Source: Enterobacter cloacae complex sp. R_G8 (GTDB taxonomy: Bacteria; Pseudomonadota; Gammaproteobacteria; Enterobacterales; Enterobacteriaceae). From it: 64,000 nt of DNA. Shown here in pieces: positions 1-8,674 of this stretch. The stretch covers positions 1,984,001 through 2,048,000 of the forward strand of contig NZ_CP102246.1 of assembly GCF_024599795.1 (NCBI RefSeq), in the 5' to 3' direction. Each line of letters starts with the position of its first letter. Position 1 is the first letter of the stretch. The notes under the pieces were generated by a model. It saw only the letters and a list, made by a program, of their open reading frames with translations, ran no database searches and was not told the origin of the DNA. The position numbers were made by a program, and so were the translations under genes.

Positions 1-69
1 CAATCTATTAATAAGCGCAAAGGTATGTGTTTTTTACCTGATGAGATTGTTCGCGATTATGCAAAAAAT

Positions 70-96
70 TAAACTGATCGATGAAATTACCGATGA
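70..96 (+). promoter_or_regulatory. Sigma-28 (FliA)-type promoter of fliDST
   Basis: The -35 begins TAAA (70-73), followed by 15 nt and the -10 element ACCGATGA (89-96). This matches the spacing of the FliA consensus TAAAGTTT-N11-GCCGATAA. It lies 40 bp upstream of fliD. The same -10 variant precedes flgM and flgK in this locus. Confidence 0.75.
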
Positions 97-135
97 CAAT
101 GAATATCGGATAATCATTTATTACGGAGTAGATTT

Positions 136-1647
136 ATGGCTGTTAATTTCATGGGTGTTGGGTCCGGCTTACCTTTTGACGAATGGCTGTCGAAAGAGCG
201 TGAAGGCCAGATGCAGAAACTGAACCCCTATCTGCAAAAGCAGAGCAGCTATCAGGGGAAGATTTCTGCCTGGGGCAGTATTAGCAATTCGCTGGATGCC
301 CTAAAAAAGAATATGGAAAAACTGGAGGAAGAAGGTTTTAACGGTGTCAGCGTTGGTGATAATAAGTCCTTCAAGGCAACGGCAGGTAAAGGGGCGATCC
401 CCAACAGCTATTCTGTCATTGTTGAACGACTGGCAAGGGCGCATCAGCTTTCCTCTTCGGTACAGGATAGCCAAAGTAAACAGCTTGGCGATACCTCGGT
501 GAGTCAGCGTACGCTGAAAATTACGACCGGTGGAAAGACAATGGAGGTCGTGCTGAAAGATGATGAAACCTCTCTTGCTCAGATAGCCAAAAAAGTGAAC
601 GACAAAAACGGCGATGTCACAGCGCAGGTGATGCCCGCCGAAGGCGATAAATTTAAACTGGTGTTCACCTCGAAAAAAACAGGTGAAGACGGAGAGATGC
701 AGATTGAGGTTGTAGGTGATGACACACTTAACGATGTGCTGAAATCTGCCGGGGCAGAATCTAATCAGCCAGGCGAACCCGGCTATGATCCTACTAAACC
801 TGCGCAGGTGACGCCTGCAGATAACGCTCTCATTCGTATCAATGGTGAGAAGGTTGAACGCAGCGCAAATACCATCACCGATGCCATTACCGGGATCACG
901 CTTGAACTCCGTGAAGTCTCTGAAAAAGACAGTAAAGATGAGTTCAAACCAGAAACTCTCGCGATCACCGCCGACACGTCGAAAGTGAAGAGTCTGATTG
1001 AAGAATTTGTTAAAAATTATAATGCCTATCTCAACACGGCAGCGTCTGTAACCAAATATAAAGCCCCTGATAATAACACCAACTCGGATTCACTGCCGAT
1101 TCAGGATCCCAATAATGGCGCACTGTTCAGTGACGGTACGCTACGTCGTTTGAGCAGCCAGCTCAAATCAACCGTATCCGGCAACTACGGTGAGGCCAGC
1201 GAAGTTATCCAGTCACTGGGGATGCTGGGGATCGCGGTAAAGTTTGAAGAGGTGAAGCCGGGGGAGGAGCGTAGCGGCACCCTCGGGGTTTTAAGCATCG
1301 ATAATAAAAAGCTGGATGAAGCCCTGAAAAATAACCCCGAAGAGGTGGAGGCGCTGTTTCTTGGTAAGGGAGAGGCGCAGGGGCTTAAGGAACGTTTAGA
1401 GGATGTGTTTAAAACCTACCTCGGCGACAGCGATTCTATTCCGCGTGATGAAGGGGCGATTAACGTCAACCTCAAGTCGCTGCGTGAGCAGGATACCCGT
1501 GTCGGTAAACAGATTGCTGCGGTTGAAAAACGTATCGAAGAGGCCATGCTGCGCAGAGAAAAAGAGTATATGCGTCTGGATAAAGCCATGAGTGATATGA
1601 ATAGCATGAATTCCCGATTACAGAGTTCTCTGGCGGGCTTGATTTAA
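136..1647 (+). CDS. fliD: Flagellar filament cap protein FliD (left locus)
   Basis: FliD (HAP2) caps the growing filament outside the cell and drives polymerisation of flagellin. The 503-residue protein begins MAVNFMGVGSGLPFDEWL, the usual FliD N-terminus, and ends in a heptad-rich helix (about residues 455-500), as expected for the leg domain. A strong start context (GGAG, then ATG at 136) and a sigma-28 promoter at 70-96 fix the start. It heads fliD-fliS-fliT. The variable central part (about 60-400) is the exposed cap domain. The flagellin gene is not in the window and may lie just to the left. Confidence 0.93.
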   Translation: MAVNFMGVGSGLPFDEWLSKEREGQMQKLNPYLQKQSSYQGKISAWGSISNSLDALKKNMEKLEEEGFNGVSVGDNKSFKATAGKGAIPNSYSVIVERLARAHQLSSSVQDSQSKQLGDTSVSQRTLKITTGGKTMEVVLKDDETSLAQIAKKVNDKNGDVTAQVMPAEGDKFKLVFTSKKTGEDGEMQIEVVGDDTLNDVLKSAGAESNQPGEPGYDPTKPAQVTPADNALIRINGEKVERSANTITDAITGITLELREVSEKDSKDEFKPETLAITADTSKVKSLIEEFVKNYNAYLNTAASVTKYKAPDNNTNSDSLPIQDPNNGALFSDGTLRRLSSQLKSTVSGNYGEASEVIQSLGMLGIAVKFEEVKPGEERSGTLGVLSIDNKKLDEALKNNPEEVEALFLGKGEAQGLKERLEDVFKTYLGDSDSIPRDEGAINVNLKSLREQDTRVGKQIAAVEKRIEEAMLRREKEYMRLDKAMSDMNSMNSRLQSSLAGLI

Positions 1648-1660
1648 CTTTCAAACAACA

Positions 1661-1680
1661 CCGGGCAGTTCGCTGCCCGG
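1661..1680 (+). other. Intercistronic hairpin fliD/fliS
   Basis: Perfect 8-bp stem CCGGGCAG/CTGCCCGG closed by a TTCG tetraloop, with no following T-run. It sits between the fliD stop and the fliS ribosome binding site, so it is more likely an RNA-stability or expression-tuning element than a full terminator. Confidence 0.6.
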
Positions 1681-1692
1681 CAGGATTTGACG

Positions 1693-2100
1693 ATGTACAC
1701 CAAAACGGGCAACAGTGCCTACACCGCTGTCTCACTGGACAGCCAGATCACCGGTGCCACGCCGCACCAGCTGATCGTCCTGCTCTACGACGGGGCGATC
1801 AACGCCATGAAGCGGGCGGAGATTTATTTCCAGTCCGGCAATATCGCCCGACGCGGTGAGATGATTTCCCGCGCCATCAATATTATCGACAACGGCCTGC
1901 GCGCCGGGCTGGACCACGAGAAGGGCGGGAAAATCGCCGAAGAGCTGGAGAGTCTGTACGAGTATATTTCGCGCACGTTGCTGGAGGCAAATCTCAACAA
2001 ATCCGGCGAAAAGCTGCCGCACCTCATCGCCCTGATGACCGGCATGGCGGAAACCTGGCAGGCCATTGCGCCACAGCAAAAGCAGGTGAAACATGGATAA
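1693..2100 (+). CDS. fliS: Flagellin export chaperone FliS (left locus)
   Basis: FliS binds the disordered C-terminus of cytoplasmic flagellin, stops premature polymerisation and delivers it to the export gate. The 135-residue helical protein has the family signature (YTAVSLDSQITGATPHQL near the N-terminus, then LIVLLYDGAI and INIIDNGLRAGLD). The ATG at 1693 is preferred over the in-frame TTG at 1687: it gives the family length (E. coli 136) and is preceded by CAGGAT. Its last 8 nt overlap fliT, which suggests translational coupling. Confidence 0.93.
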   Translation: MYTKTGNSAYTAVSLDSQITGATPHQLIVLLYDGAINAMKRAEIYFQSGNIARRGEMISRAINIIDNGLRAGLDHEKGGKIAEELESLYEYISRTLLEANLNKSGEKLPHLIALMTGMAETWQAIAPQQKQVKHG

Positions 2101-2413
2101 GGACATCATCGCGCTGATTGAAGAACTGCTTATCAGCAACACGAAGCTGCGTCAGCAGGCTGAGGTTGGCGAATGGGATCTGTTTCTTGACGAGTCTGTG
2201 GCGTACACCATGGGAATGAGAACGCTGTGTGATATCGATTTAACCCTGCTGGCACAGCACAACAAAGCGCCCGTCAGCGCTCAACTGGCGACGCTGCTGG
2301 AGCACGACGCCCTGTTAACGCAGGCTATTCAGGGCCGTCTGACCACCATCAGCACCGAACTCTCCGCCATGCGTAAATCCCGCACGATGAATAAAGCCTA
2401 CACGGCTGTTTAA
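2093..2413 (+). CDS. fliT: FliT-like flagellar chaperone (left-locus copy)
   Basis: FliT is the export chaperone for FliD and, in E. coli and Salmonella, an inhibitor of FlhDC. This 106-residue all-helical protein overlaps the fliS stop, which is the standard fliT position. Sequence resemblance to E. coli FliT (121 aa) is weak and the C-terminus is shorter and basic (MRKSRTMNKAYTAV), so the call rests mainly on position, size and helicity. A second, clearly canonical FliT 3' end lies at 63842-64000. Confidence 0.78.
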   Translation: MDKDIIALIEELLISNTKLRQQAEVGEWDLFLDESVAYTMGMRTLCDIDLTLLAQHNKAPVSAQLATLLEHDALLTQAIQGRLTTISTELSAMRKSRTMNKAYTAV

Positions 2414-2418
2414 ATTCT

Positions 2419-2456
2419 CCCCCCTCACCCTAACCCTCTCCCTCAAGGGAGAGGGG
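2419..2456. repeat. CT-rich enterobacterial hairpin repeat, copy 1
   Basis: A CCCCTCACCCTAACCC lead-in is followed by a perfect 10-bp stem CCCTCTCCCT/AGGGAGAGGG (2434-2443/2446-2455). A closely related copy lies at 62190-62226. It follows the fliT stop and may end the fliDST transcript. Confidence 0.65.
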
Positions 2457-2503
2457 ATTGTTCTGTGCGGTTTTTACCTCTGGTGCAGGTCTGCCTTTTT
2501 TCC

Positions 2504-2528
2504 AAAAAAAAGCCCACCAGAGGTGGGC
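2504..2528 (-). terminator. Intrinsic terminator of flgMN (minus strand)
   Basis: On the minus strand a GCCCACC/GGTGGGC stem with a short loop is followed by eight T. It lies just downstream of the flgN stop. Confidence 0.85.
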
Positions 2529-2555
2529 AAAAGAGGACAACGCAGACAGGAACGA

Positions 2556-2999
2556 TCAGATACTGATGTTGTACTTGCGGCCAGAAGGCAGTTGGCTGGA
2601 TTCTCCTGCCGGGCCATAGAGCGCGTTTGCATGACCCACATGGTCGATAGCCTTGCGGATATGCTGATTTTTCTTCATATGACTTTGCAGCAGTGATTCC
2701 ACCTTTTGATTCAGCGCCTTGGTGCTGCGCACCTTCTCATGCACCTGCTGCCAGCTGGCAAACAGCTTACCGAGCCCCGGGTAGGGGGCTTCTGTGCCAC
2801 AGCTCTGCTCCTGCTGGCGGCGCATGTCGTCGTAATACTGGAGCGTCGTCAGCAGCTGGTTTTTGTTGTCGGCCAGCACCTGCAGCGACACCGGGTTGAT
2901 CTGCGTGCGGTTGAGCTGATTGACCTCTTCAATCATGATCGCCTCCAGTTCATCCAGAGACGTTTTCATCTGCGTGAGTATCGGATAAAGCTTGTCCAT
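2556..2999 (-). CDS. flgN: Flagellar export chaperone FlgN (left locus)
   Basis: FlgN is the cytoplasmic chaperone of the hook-filament junction proteins FlgK and FlgL. The 147-residue protein is helical, with the FlgN-type N-terminus (LYPILTQMKTSLDELEAIM) and a basic C-terminal helix. It lies directly after flgM and before a strong intrinsic terminator, so flgM-flgN forms one short transcript as in E. coli. It is slightly longer than E. coli FlgN (138 aa). Confidence 0.87.
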   Translation of the reverse strand: MDKLYPILTQMKTSLDELEAIMIEEVNQLNRTQINPVSLQVLADNKNQLLTTLQYYDDMRRQQEQSCGTEAPYPGLGKLFASWQQVHEKVRSTKALNQKVESLLQSHMKKNQHIRKAIDHVGHANALYGPAGESSQLPSGRKYNISI

Positions 3000-3016
3000 A
3001 AGGGGCCTGTTAACAA

Positions 3017-3310
3017 TTAAAACTGAAACATGTCCTGCACCATCGCCTGAGCAATTTTCTCAGGTTCAATGCGCAGAGTACCTGTCGACAGCGCGGCGCG
3101 AAGTTCATTGACGCGCGCGTAATCCACATCGCGGCTGTCGTCGGTCTGGATCTTTTTGGTTAATTCGCTCAGGGTGACGTTCGTATTGTCGCGCTTGTCT
3201 GAACGTGTTGCGGCAGCGTCACGTTCCTGAGGCTGCGTACGGGCGCGCAGATCCTGAGTCGGGGCGATTTTCGCAATCGGCGCGGTGGTCTGGCTGCTGT
3301 TGATGCTCAT
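3017..3310 (-). CDS. flgM: Anti-sigma-28 factor FlgM (left locus)
   Basis: FlgM binds FliA and blocks late flagellar transcription until the hook is finished and FlgM is exported. The 97-residue protein has a disordered, polar N-terminal half and a C-terminal sigma-binding region (VNELRAALSTGTLRIEPEKIAQAM), the family hallmark. It is first in a minus-strand flgMN unit with its own sigma-28 promoter at 3351-3377, the usual autoregulatory arrangement. Its presence beside a divergent fliA (15920) suggests a dedicated FliA-FlgM checkpoint pair. Confidence 0.92.
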   Translation of the reverse strand: MSINSSQTTAPIAKIAPTQDLRARTQPQERDAAATRSDKRDNTNVTLSELTKKIQTDDSRDVDYARVNELRAALSTGTLRIEPEKIAQAMVQDMFQF

Positions 3311-3350
3311 GGTTGTCCTCGCAAATCAATTTATATACTCAATACTTCTT

Positions 3351-3377
3351 TCATCGGTGATTCACAGAAAACCTAAA
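3351..3377 (-). promoter_or_regulatory. Sigma-28-type promoter of flgMN
   Basis: On the minus strand TTTAGGTT, 11 nt, then ACCGATGA. The TTTAGGTT box lies just beyond the flgA stop and the -10 is 40 bp upstream of the flgM ATG. The -10 octamer is identical to those of fliD and flgK here. Confidence 0.72.
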
Positions 3378-3379
3378 AT

Positions 3380-4078
3380 TTATTGTTGAGAAATGATCAT
3401 CACCTGTCCGTCAGCACCGACTTTGCCGCTCACGGTGCGTCCGCCCGAGGTTTTTACCTTCAATACGTCGTCCACCGACGCGTTATTCAGCGCCTTGCCC
3501 TGGCTGCGAATACGAAAGCCGGAACCGGTGGTGACCAGGTCCACCGTCTGCCCGGCACGCAGCCGCCACTGCTGGCGCAGCTGGTTTTCTAACAACGGTT
3601 TACCGGCGTCGATGGCGCGCGTGAGGCGCTGACCAATAATCGCGTCGGCGTTAAAGATTAAGCCGCCGGGCTGGTTGTCCAGAATGCCGGTAACGGGCTC
3701 AATGTCGCTGCGCTGCACAATCGCGCCACCGGGCAGGCTCTGGCTGGCAATCCACCAGGTGCCCTGGGCGCTAATGCGCACCGGCAAAAAGTGCCGACGT
3801 GCGCCGCACTGGGCCAGCACCGTGCGTTTGCCGGTCAGACGACTATCGCGCCCCACCAGGCTCAGATCCGGGTTCTCACACACGGCAGCCAGTTGTGCCG
3901 GGGTAGCGAGCAGGGTCGCGGTGCGCACAATCTCGCTGCCGCTCTCGGGCTGTTTGATCAGGGCGTCCAGCTTAAGCATCAGGCGCTGCTTCGCCGTCTG
4001 GTCAGATGGCACGCTGGCTGCAGCGGAGGCAGAACAGAGCAAGACGGCTACCGCCGTGCTGAATAATCGGAGCGTCAT
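3380..4078 (-). CDS. flgA: Flagellar P-ring assembly chaperone FlgA (left locus)
   Basis: FlgA is a periplasmic chaperone that helps FlgI form the P ring. The 232-residue protein has a cleavable signal peptide (MTLRLFSTAVAVLLCSASAAAS) and a C-terminal SAF-like/FlgA domain (PGGAIVQRSDIE, then RAGQTVDLVTTGSGFRIRSQGKAL). It is divergent from flgB across 248 bp, the standard class 2 arrangement. It may be cotranscribed with flgMN, which also has its own late promoter. Confidence 0.92.
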   Translation of the reverse strand: MTLRLFSTAVAVLLCSASAAASVPSDQTAKQRLMLKLDALIKQPESGSEIVRTATLLATPAQLAAVCENPDLSLVGRDSRLTGKRTVLAQCGARRHFLPVRISAQGTWWIASQSLPGGAIVQRSDIEPVTGILDNQPGGLIFNADAIIGQRLTRAIDAGKPLLENQLRQQWRLRAGQTVDLVTTGSGFRIRSQGKALNNASVDDVLKVKTSGGRTVSGKVGADGQVMIISQQ

Positions 4079-4326
4079 CTTATTGCCTTAATAAAAAATT
4101 TACTCTATAAAAGGTGGCTAAATTATATACGCAGAGTCGGGTCTTTTATTGCCTTAAATAATGACACTTTTGTCGCCATTTAAATTCATCGACGTTTTAA
4201 CGCACTCTTCATTATTTCTATTTCCCTAAATAGGCTTATTTCTGTCGGGTCTTCGCAGTGTGATATTTCACCCGTGCTGACTACACTATCGCAGTTTAAA
4301 TAACGCGAGACAGGAGTCCTGTTGTC

Positions 4327-4737
4327 ATGAATAAACTTGATGACGCCTTTCGCTTTCAACAGCAGGCGTTAGGTTTGCTGTCGCGCCGTCAGGATATATT
4401 GGCTTCAAATATTGCGAATGCCGACACCCCTGGCTACCAGGCGCGAGATATTGATTTTACTCAGCAGTTAAAAAACGCCATGGAAAATAACACCATGGCG
4501 AAATCACCCGTATCACTGGCCTTAACGTCAAATAAGCATATTGAAGGTAAAGCGATGCCGTTTGACGACAGTCAACTGCTTTATCGCATACCGGACCAAC
4601 CGAGTGCCGACGGCAATACCGTGGATATGGATCGTGAGCGCGTCAATTTTGCGGATAACGCCGTGAAATATCAGTCGGGACTGACGTTCCTGGGCGCGGA
4701 TATTAAGAAAATGATGACTGTGCTCAGTCAGGGGTAA
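4327..4737 (+). CDS. flgB: Flagellar proximal rod protein FlgB
   Basis: A proximal rod subunit just above the MS ring. The 136-residue protein carries the conserved rod N-terminus (LLSRRQDILASNIANADTPGY, residues 18-38) and the rod C-terminal helix (VNFADNAVKYQSGLTFLGADIKKM). ATG at 4327 follows CAGGAG. It is first of flgBCDEFGHIJ, whose genes are closely spaced in one direction. The upstream 248 bp shared with flgA should hold the FlhDC-dependent promoter; I could not pick a box with confidence. Confidence 0.95.
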   Translation: MNKLDDAFRFQQQALGLLSRRQDILASNIANADTPGYQARDIDFTQQLKNAMENNTMAKSPVSLALTSNKHIEGKAMPFDDSQLLYRIPDQPSADGNTVDMDRERVNFADNAVKYQSGLTFLGADIKKMMTVLSQG

Positions 4738-4743
4738 TAAACG

Positions 4744-5148
4744 ATGTCGCTTTTTAGCGTATTTGATATTTCAGGCTCGGCGATGGCGGCTCAATCCCGC
4801 CGCCTCAACGTCAGCGCCAGCAATATGGCCAACGCCGACAGCGTGGCGGGGCCGGACGGTCAGCCGTACCGCGCCCGTCAGGTGGTGTTTCAGGTCGACA
4901 ACCAGGTCGGTCAGGAGATTGGCGGCGTACAGGTCAGCGACGTGGTGGAGAGTAGCGCCCCGGATCGCCTGGTGTATGAGCCAGGTAATCCGATGGCGGA
5001 TGAACAGGGCTATGTACGCATGCCCAACGTCAATGTGATGAACGAGATGGTGAACACCATTTCAGCCTCACGCAGCTACCAGGCCAACGTGGAAGTGATG
5101 AACTCCGCCAAAAGCCTGATGCTGAAAACACTCACGCTTGGTCAGTAA
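4744..5148 (+). CDS. flgC: Flagellar proximal rod protein FlgC
   Basis: A proximal rod subunit. The 134 residues match the family length, with the N-terminal [20 protein letters not shown] motif and the C-terminal helix [20 protein letters not shown] typical of rod and hook axial proteins. It starts 6 nt after flgB ends. No unusual features. Confidence 0.95.
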   Translation: MSLFSVFDISGSAMAAQSRRLNVSASNMANADSVAGPDGQPYRARQVVFQVDNQVGQEIGGVQVSDVVESSAPDRLVYEPGNPMADEQGYVRMPNVNVMNEMVNTISASRSYQANVEVMNSAKSLMLKTLTLGQ

Positions 5149-5156
5149 GGACGAAT

Positions 5157-5864
5157 ATGGCGGTCTCTTCGATTAACAACAACAGCGGCGCAGGTGACAC
5201 CGGTACCGGCAACAGCGCGGCGGATCTGTCGAACCAGTTTATGACGCTGCTGGTGGCGCAGATGAAAAACCAGGATCCCACCAACCCGATGGACAACAAC
5301 CAGCTCACTTCACAACTGGCGCAGTTCAACATGGCGGCGGGTGTCGAGAAACTCAACAGCTCCGTGGCCGGCGTGCAGGCGATGATGGTCCAGCTTGGCA
5401 GCATGAGCGCCTCCTCCTGGATAGGGCGCAGCGTGCTGATCGAAGGGGAGGCGAAAGTCTCCTTTGGCGAATCAGGTATTGGCATCACCCAGGAAGGGGT
5501 GGAACAGCCGGGCGGTTCGGACGATTTCCACTTCGCCCTGTCGGGAGATGCCGAAACGGTGACCGTCACGCTGGAGGACAGCGAAGGGAATGCCTACACC
5601 GCCGAGCTGAAAAACGTCAAGCAGGGGATGAACACCTACAACCTCGACGATCTGGAAAACTTCAAGCCTGAGCCGGGGCCGCCGCGCGATCGCGAATATA
5701 CCCTCTCCTTTACGGCCAGTAACGCAGAAGGCGATAAGCCGGAAGTCTACGGCCTGATTCAGGAGCAGGTGAAGGGGGTCACCATGAGTCCGAGCGGACC
5801 GATTCTGCACCTGCTGGACCACGATCCGATTTCGATGGGCGATGTTTACGTCATTCAAAAATAA
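5157..5864 (+). CDS. flgD: Hook scaffolding (hook cap) protein FlgD
   Basis: FlgD caps the growing hook and is shed when FlgK arrives. The 235-residue protein has the N-terminal segment NQFMTLLVAQMKNQDPTNPM (about residues 26-45), diagnostic for FlgD, followed by the FLN/TLL-type C-terminal domains. It starts 8 nt after flgC and is close to the E. coli length (231). Confidence 0.95.
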   Translation: MAVSSINNNSGAGDTGTGNSAADLSNQFMTLLVAQMKNQDPTNPMDNNQLTSQLAQFNMAAGVEKLNSSVAGVQAMMVQLGSMSASSWIGRSVLIEGEAKVSFGESGIGITQEGVEQPGGSDDFHFALSGDAETVTVTLEDSEGNAYTAELKNVKQGMNTYNLDDLENFKPEPGPPRDREYTLSFTASNAEGDKPEVYGLIQEQVKGVTMSPSGPILHLLDHDPISMGDVYVIQK

Positions 5865-5890
5865 TCTTTTTTACTTTCTGGAAATTAATT

Positions 5891-7078
5891 ATGGGTTTTT
5901 CACAAGGTCTTAGCGGCCTGAGTGCCGCAGCAAAAGCGCTGGACGTGGTGGGCAACAACATTGCCAACTCACAGACCGTGGGGTTTAAAGCAGGCTCCGT
6001 GTCATTTGCCGATATCTTCGCGGGTGCGACGGGGATGGGGGTACAGGTTGCGGGTGTGGACCAGAATTTTGGCCAGGGCGGACCCGCGACGGGCGGTTCG
6101 GCGCTGGATATGATGATCAATGGCAACGGTTTTTTCCGCATGGTCGACGAGGCGGGCAGCGTGTTCTACGGGCGCAACGGCCAGTTTAAGGAGAATGAGA
6201 GCGGGTTTATTATCAACAAAACAAACGGCATGCTTTTAACCGGCTACCAGGCGACAAACGGCGTGATTAACCCGGGTGCCCAGGTGGGACCGATTCAAAT
6301 TCCTAAAGACGATATGCCTGCGGCGGCGTCTGAGAACGGAACGCTGAAGGGTAACCTGAAGTCAGATGAAAAGATCATCACCGACGCCTTCAACAAGGAT
6401 GACGATAAAACCTACAACTACACCAGCGAAATTCAGGCGACCGATAGCCTGGGGAATAAGCACGCGGTTAAAGTCTATTTTGTCCATACGGCAGAAGGAC
6501 AATGGAAAGCGTATGCCGAGGACTCCACCTCTTCTGATGGTATGGTCAACATTGATCTGAGTTTTGACACCAGCGGCAATATCGTGGGTGCGGCGGAAAT
6601 GACCGTCCAAGGCAAACCCTATAATGGCTCGGCAGCACTGGAGCTTAAGCTGGATCTGACGGGACTCACCCAAAATGCCGGGGATATGCAGGTCCTGGTG
6701 GGAGAGATCGACGGTCAGGCGCCGGGTAAATTCAACGCTTATGAAGTGAGCGACACCGGCGAAGTGATCGCCATCTACAGCAATGGCAAACGTCAGACCG
6801 TGGCGCAGGTAGTGCTGGCCGATTTTGCCAACGTGGGCGGTCTGGCGCAGCAGGGGAACAACCTGTGGGCTGAGACGGCGCAGTCCGGCCAGCCGTTCCT
6901 CGGTACCTCCGGTACTGGCAGCTTTGGCGATATCACAGGCGGCATGCTGGAATCTTCCAACGTGAACCTGGGCGACGAGATGGTCAACATGATCGTCTAC
7001 CAGCGCAACTACCAGTCCAACTCACAAACCATCAAAACCCAGTCTGAAGTGCTGCAGACGCTGGTTAACCTGCGTTAA
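5891..7078 (+). CDS. flgE: Flagellar hook protein FlgE
   Basis: The hook subunit forming the universal joint. Of 395 residues (E. coli 402), the N-terminus (GFSQGLSGLSAAAKALDVVG, then NNIANSQTVGFK) and C-terminal helix (SSNVNLGDEMVNMIVYQRNY) are the conserved axial-protein ends. The central D1/D2 domains are variable. Part of the flgB-J operon. Confidence 0.96.
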   Translation: MGFSQGLSGLSAAAKALDVVGNNIANSQTVGFKAGSVSFADIFAGATGMGVQVAGVDQNFGQGGPATGGSALDMMINGNGFFRMVDEAGSVFYGRNGQFKENESGFIINKTNGMLLTGYQATNGVINPGAQVGPIQIPKDDMPAAASENGTLKGNLKSDEKIITDAFNKDDDKTYNYTSEIQATDSLGNKHAVKVYFVHTAEGQWKAYAEDSTSSDGMVNIDLSFDTSGNIVGAAEMTVQGKPYNGSAALELKLDLTGLTQNAGDMQVLVGEIDGQAPGKFNAYEVSDTGEVIAIYSNGKRQTVAQVVLADFANVGGLAQQGNNLWAETAQSGQPFLGTSGTGSFGDITGGMLESSNVNLGDEMVNMIVYQRNYQSNSQTIKTQSEVLQTLVNLR

Positions 7079-7087
7079 GGCTGAACG

Positions 7088-7825
7088 ATGGATCGCGCTA
7101 TCTATACCGCCATGAGTGCCGCCAATGCGGCGCTCAACCGCCAGGCGGTCACCTCAAACAATCTGGCAAACAGCTCCACCGCAGGCTTTCGCGCCCAGCT
7201 GGCGGCGTTTCGTTCCGTACCCATCGAAGGGGAAAGCCTGCGCACCCGCGCATTGGTGGCGGAGTCAACGCCGTTTCACGACACCACCATGGGGCCGATT
7301 ACCCATACCGGCCGCAGCCTCGACGTGGCATTGCCGCAGAACGGCTGGCTGGCGGTAGCGATGGACGACGGCAGCGAAGGCTACACCCGCAACGGCGCTA
7401 TCGAGGTGGATCAGGATGGGGCGCTCAGCGTCAACGGCCGTCCGCTGATGGGCGACGGCGGGCCGCTGGAAGTACCGCCGCAGTCGCACGTCACCATCGG
7501 CAGCGACGGTACCGTCTCGGCGCTCGGCATGGGCGATGACCCGACGATGCTGGTGCCGGTGGGTCGCCTCAAGCTGGTCAACGCGGAGATGAACAGCATG
7601 GTTCACGGCGATGACGGACTGTTCCGCACCGCGGGCGGCGAGATGCTGGCGCAGGACGAAACCCTGCGCCTGACGCCGGAGGCCATCGAAGGCAGCAACG
7701 TCAGCCCGGTACAGGCCATGACGCAGATGATCGCCAACTCCCGCGGCTTCGACATGAACATGAAGGTGATCCGCACCGCCGACGAAAACGCCCAGAAGGC
7801 CAACCAGCTATTAAGCGTGAGCTAA
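7088..7825 (+). CDS. flgF: Flagellar proximal rod protein FlgF
   Basis: A rod subunit of 245 residues starting [20 protein letters not shown], with the [12 protein letters not shown] motif and the C-terminal [17 protein letters not shown] helix. It starts 9 nt after flgE ends. Family length is normal (E. coli 251). Confidence 0.95.
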   Translation: MDRAIYTAMSAANAALNRQAVTSNNLANSSTAGFRAQLAAFRSVPIEGESLRTRALVAESTPFHDTTMGPITHTGRSLDVALPQNGWLAVAMDDGSEGYTRNGAIEVDQDGALSVNGRPLMGDGGPLEVPPQSHVTIGSDGTVSALGMGDDPTMLVPVGRLKLVNAEMNSMVHGDDGLFRTAGGEMLAQDETLRLTPEAIEGSNVSPVQAMTQMIANSRGFDMNMKVIRTADENAQKANQLLSVS

Positions 7826-7844
7826 GGCCGCGCAAGGAGTCACT

Positions 7845-8627
7845 ATGATTCGTTCTTTATGGATCGCAAAAACCGGGCTGGAAGCACAGCAGCTCAATAT
7901 GGACGTTATCTCCAACAACCTGGCGAACGTCAACACCAACGGCTTTAAGCGTCAGCGCGCCGTGTTTCAGGATCTGCTCTATCAGAACATGCGTCAGCCT
8001 GGCGCGCAGGCGACCGAGCAGAACACTCTGCCAAGCGGTCTGCAGCTGGGCACCGGCGTGCGTCCGGTTTCCACCCAGCGTATTCACACCCAGGGCAACA
8101 TGAACCCAACCGGGGATGAGTACGATGTCGCCATCGAAGGTGAAGGCTTCTTCCAGGTGCAGATGCCGGACGGCAGCACCGCCTACACCCGTGACGGCCA
8201 CTTCTCGAAAAGCCCGGACGGGCAGCTGGTGAATGCCGAAGGCTACCCGATCCAGCCAGGGATCGTGATCCCACAGGATGCCACCAAACTGAATATCGGC
8301 AGTGACGGTATTGTCAGCGTGAAGGTGCCGGGTCAGGCGGAAGAACAGCAGATTGGCCAGCTGACGCTGACCACCTTCGTCAACAATGCGGGTCTCGAAA
8401 GCATCGGTGGCAATCTCTACAAAGAGACCCAGTCCTCCGGCGCGCCGAACGAGCTGAACCCGGGCATGGAGAGTGCGGGCACCCTGAAGCAGAGCTACGT
8501 GGAAATCTCCAACGTCAACGTGGCGGAAGAGCTGGTGACCATGATTCAGGTGCAGCGCGCTTACGAAATCAACAGTAAGGCGGTGTCGGCATCGGATCAG
8601 ATGCTGCAGCGCCTTTCCCAGCTGTAA
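7845..8627 (+). CDS. flgG: Flagellar distal rod protein FlgG
   Basis: The distal rod subunit that spans the periplasm and joins the hook. All 260 residues align with E. coli FlgG (same length), including [20 protein letters not shown] and the C-terminal [20 protein letters not shown]. It is one of the better conserved left-locus proteins, yet clearly more diverged from E. coli than the right-hand fli proteins. Ribosome binding site AAGGAG. Confidence 0.96.
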   Translation: MIRSLWIAKTGLEAQQLNMDVISNNLANVNTNGFKRQRAVFQDLLYQNMRQPGAQATEQNTLPSGLQLGTGVRPVSTQRIHTQGNMNPTGDEYDVAIEGEGFFQVQMPDGSTAYTRDGHFSKSPDGQLVNAEGYPIQPGIVIPQDATKLNIGSDGIVSVKVPGQAEEQQIGQLTLTTFVNNAGLESIGGNLYKETQSSGAPNELNPGMESAGTLKQSYVEISNVNVAEELVTMIQVQRAYEINSKAVSASDQMLQRLSQL

Positions 8628-8635
8628 TCCTCTCT

Positions 8636-8655
8636 CTGGCCGCTCGCGCGGCCAG
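8636..8655 (+). other. Intercistronic hairpin flgG/flgH
   Basis: Perfect 8-bp stem CTGGCCGC/GCGGCCAG with a TCGC loop and no strong T-run, placed 9 nt after the flgG stop. It is one of at least five similar hairpins at gene junctions in this locus. Confidence 0.55.
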
Positions 8656-8674
8656 ACATTTTATCGACACTGAA

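Noticed and set aside
41..223. Possible 60-aa peptide gene at the left edge
   Set aside because: It covers the sigma-28 promoter and the fliD start, with no ribosome binding site of its own.
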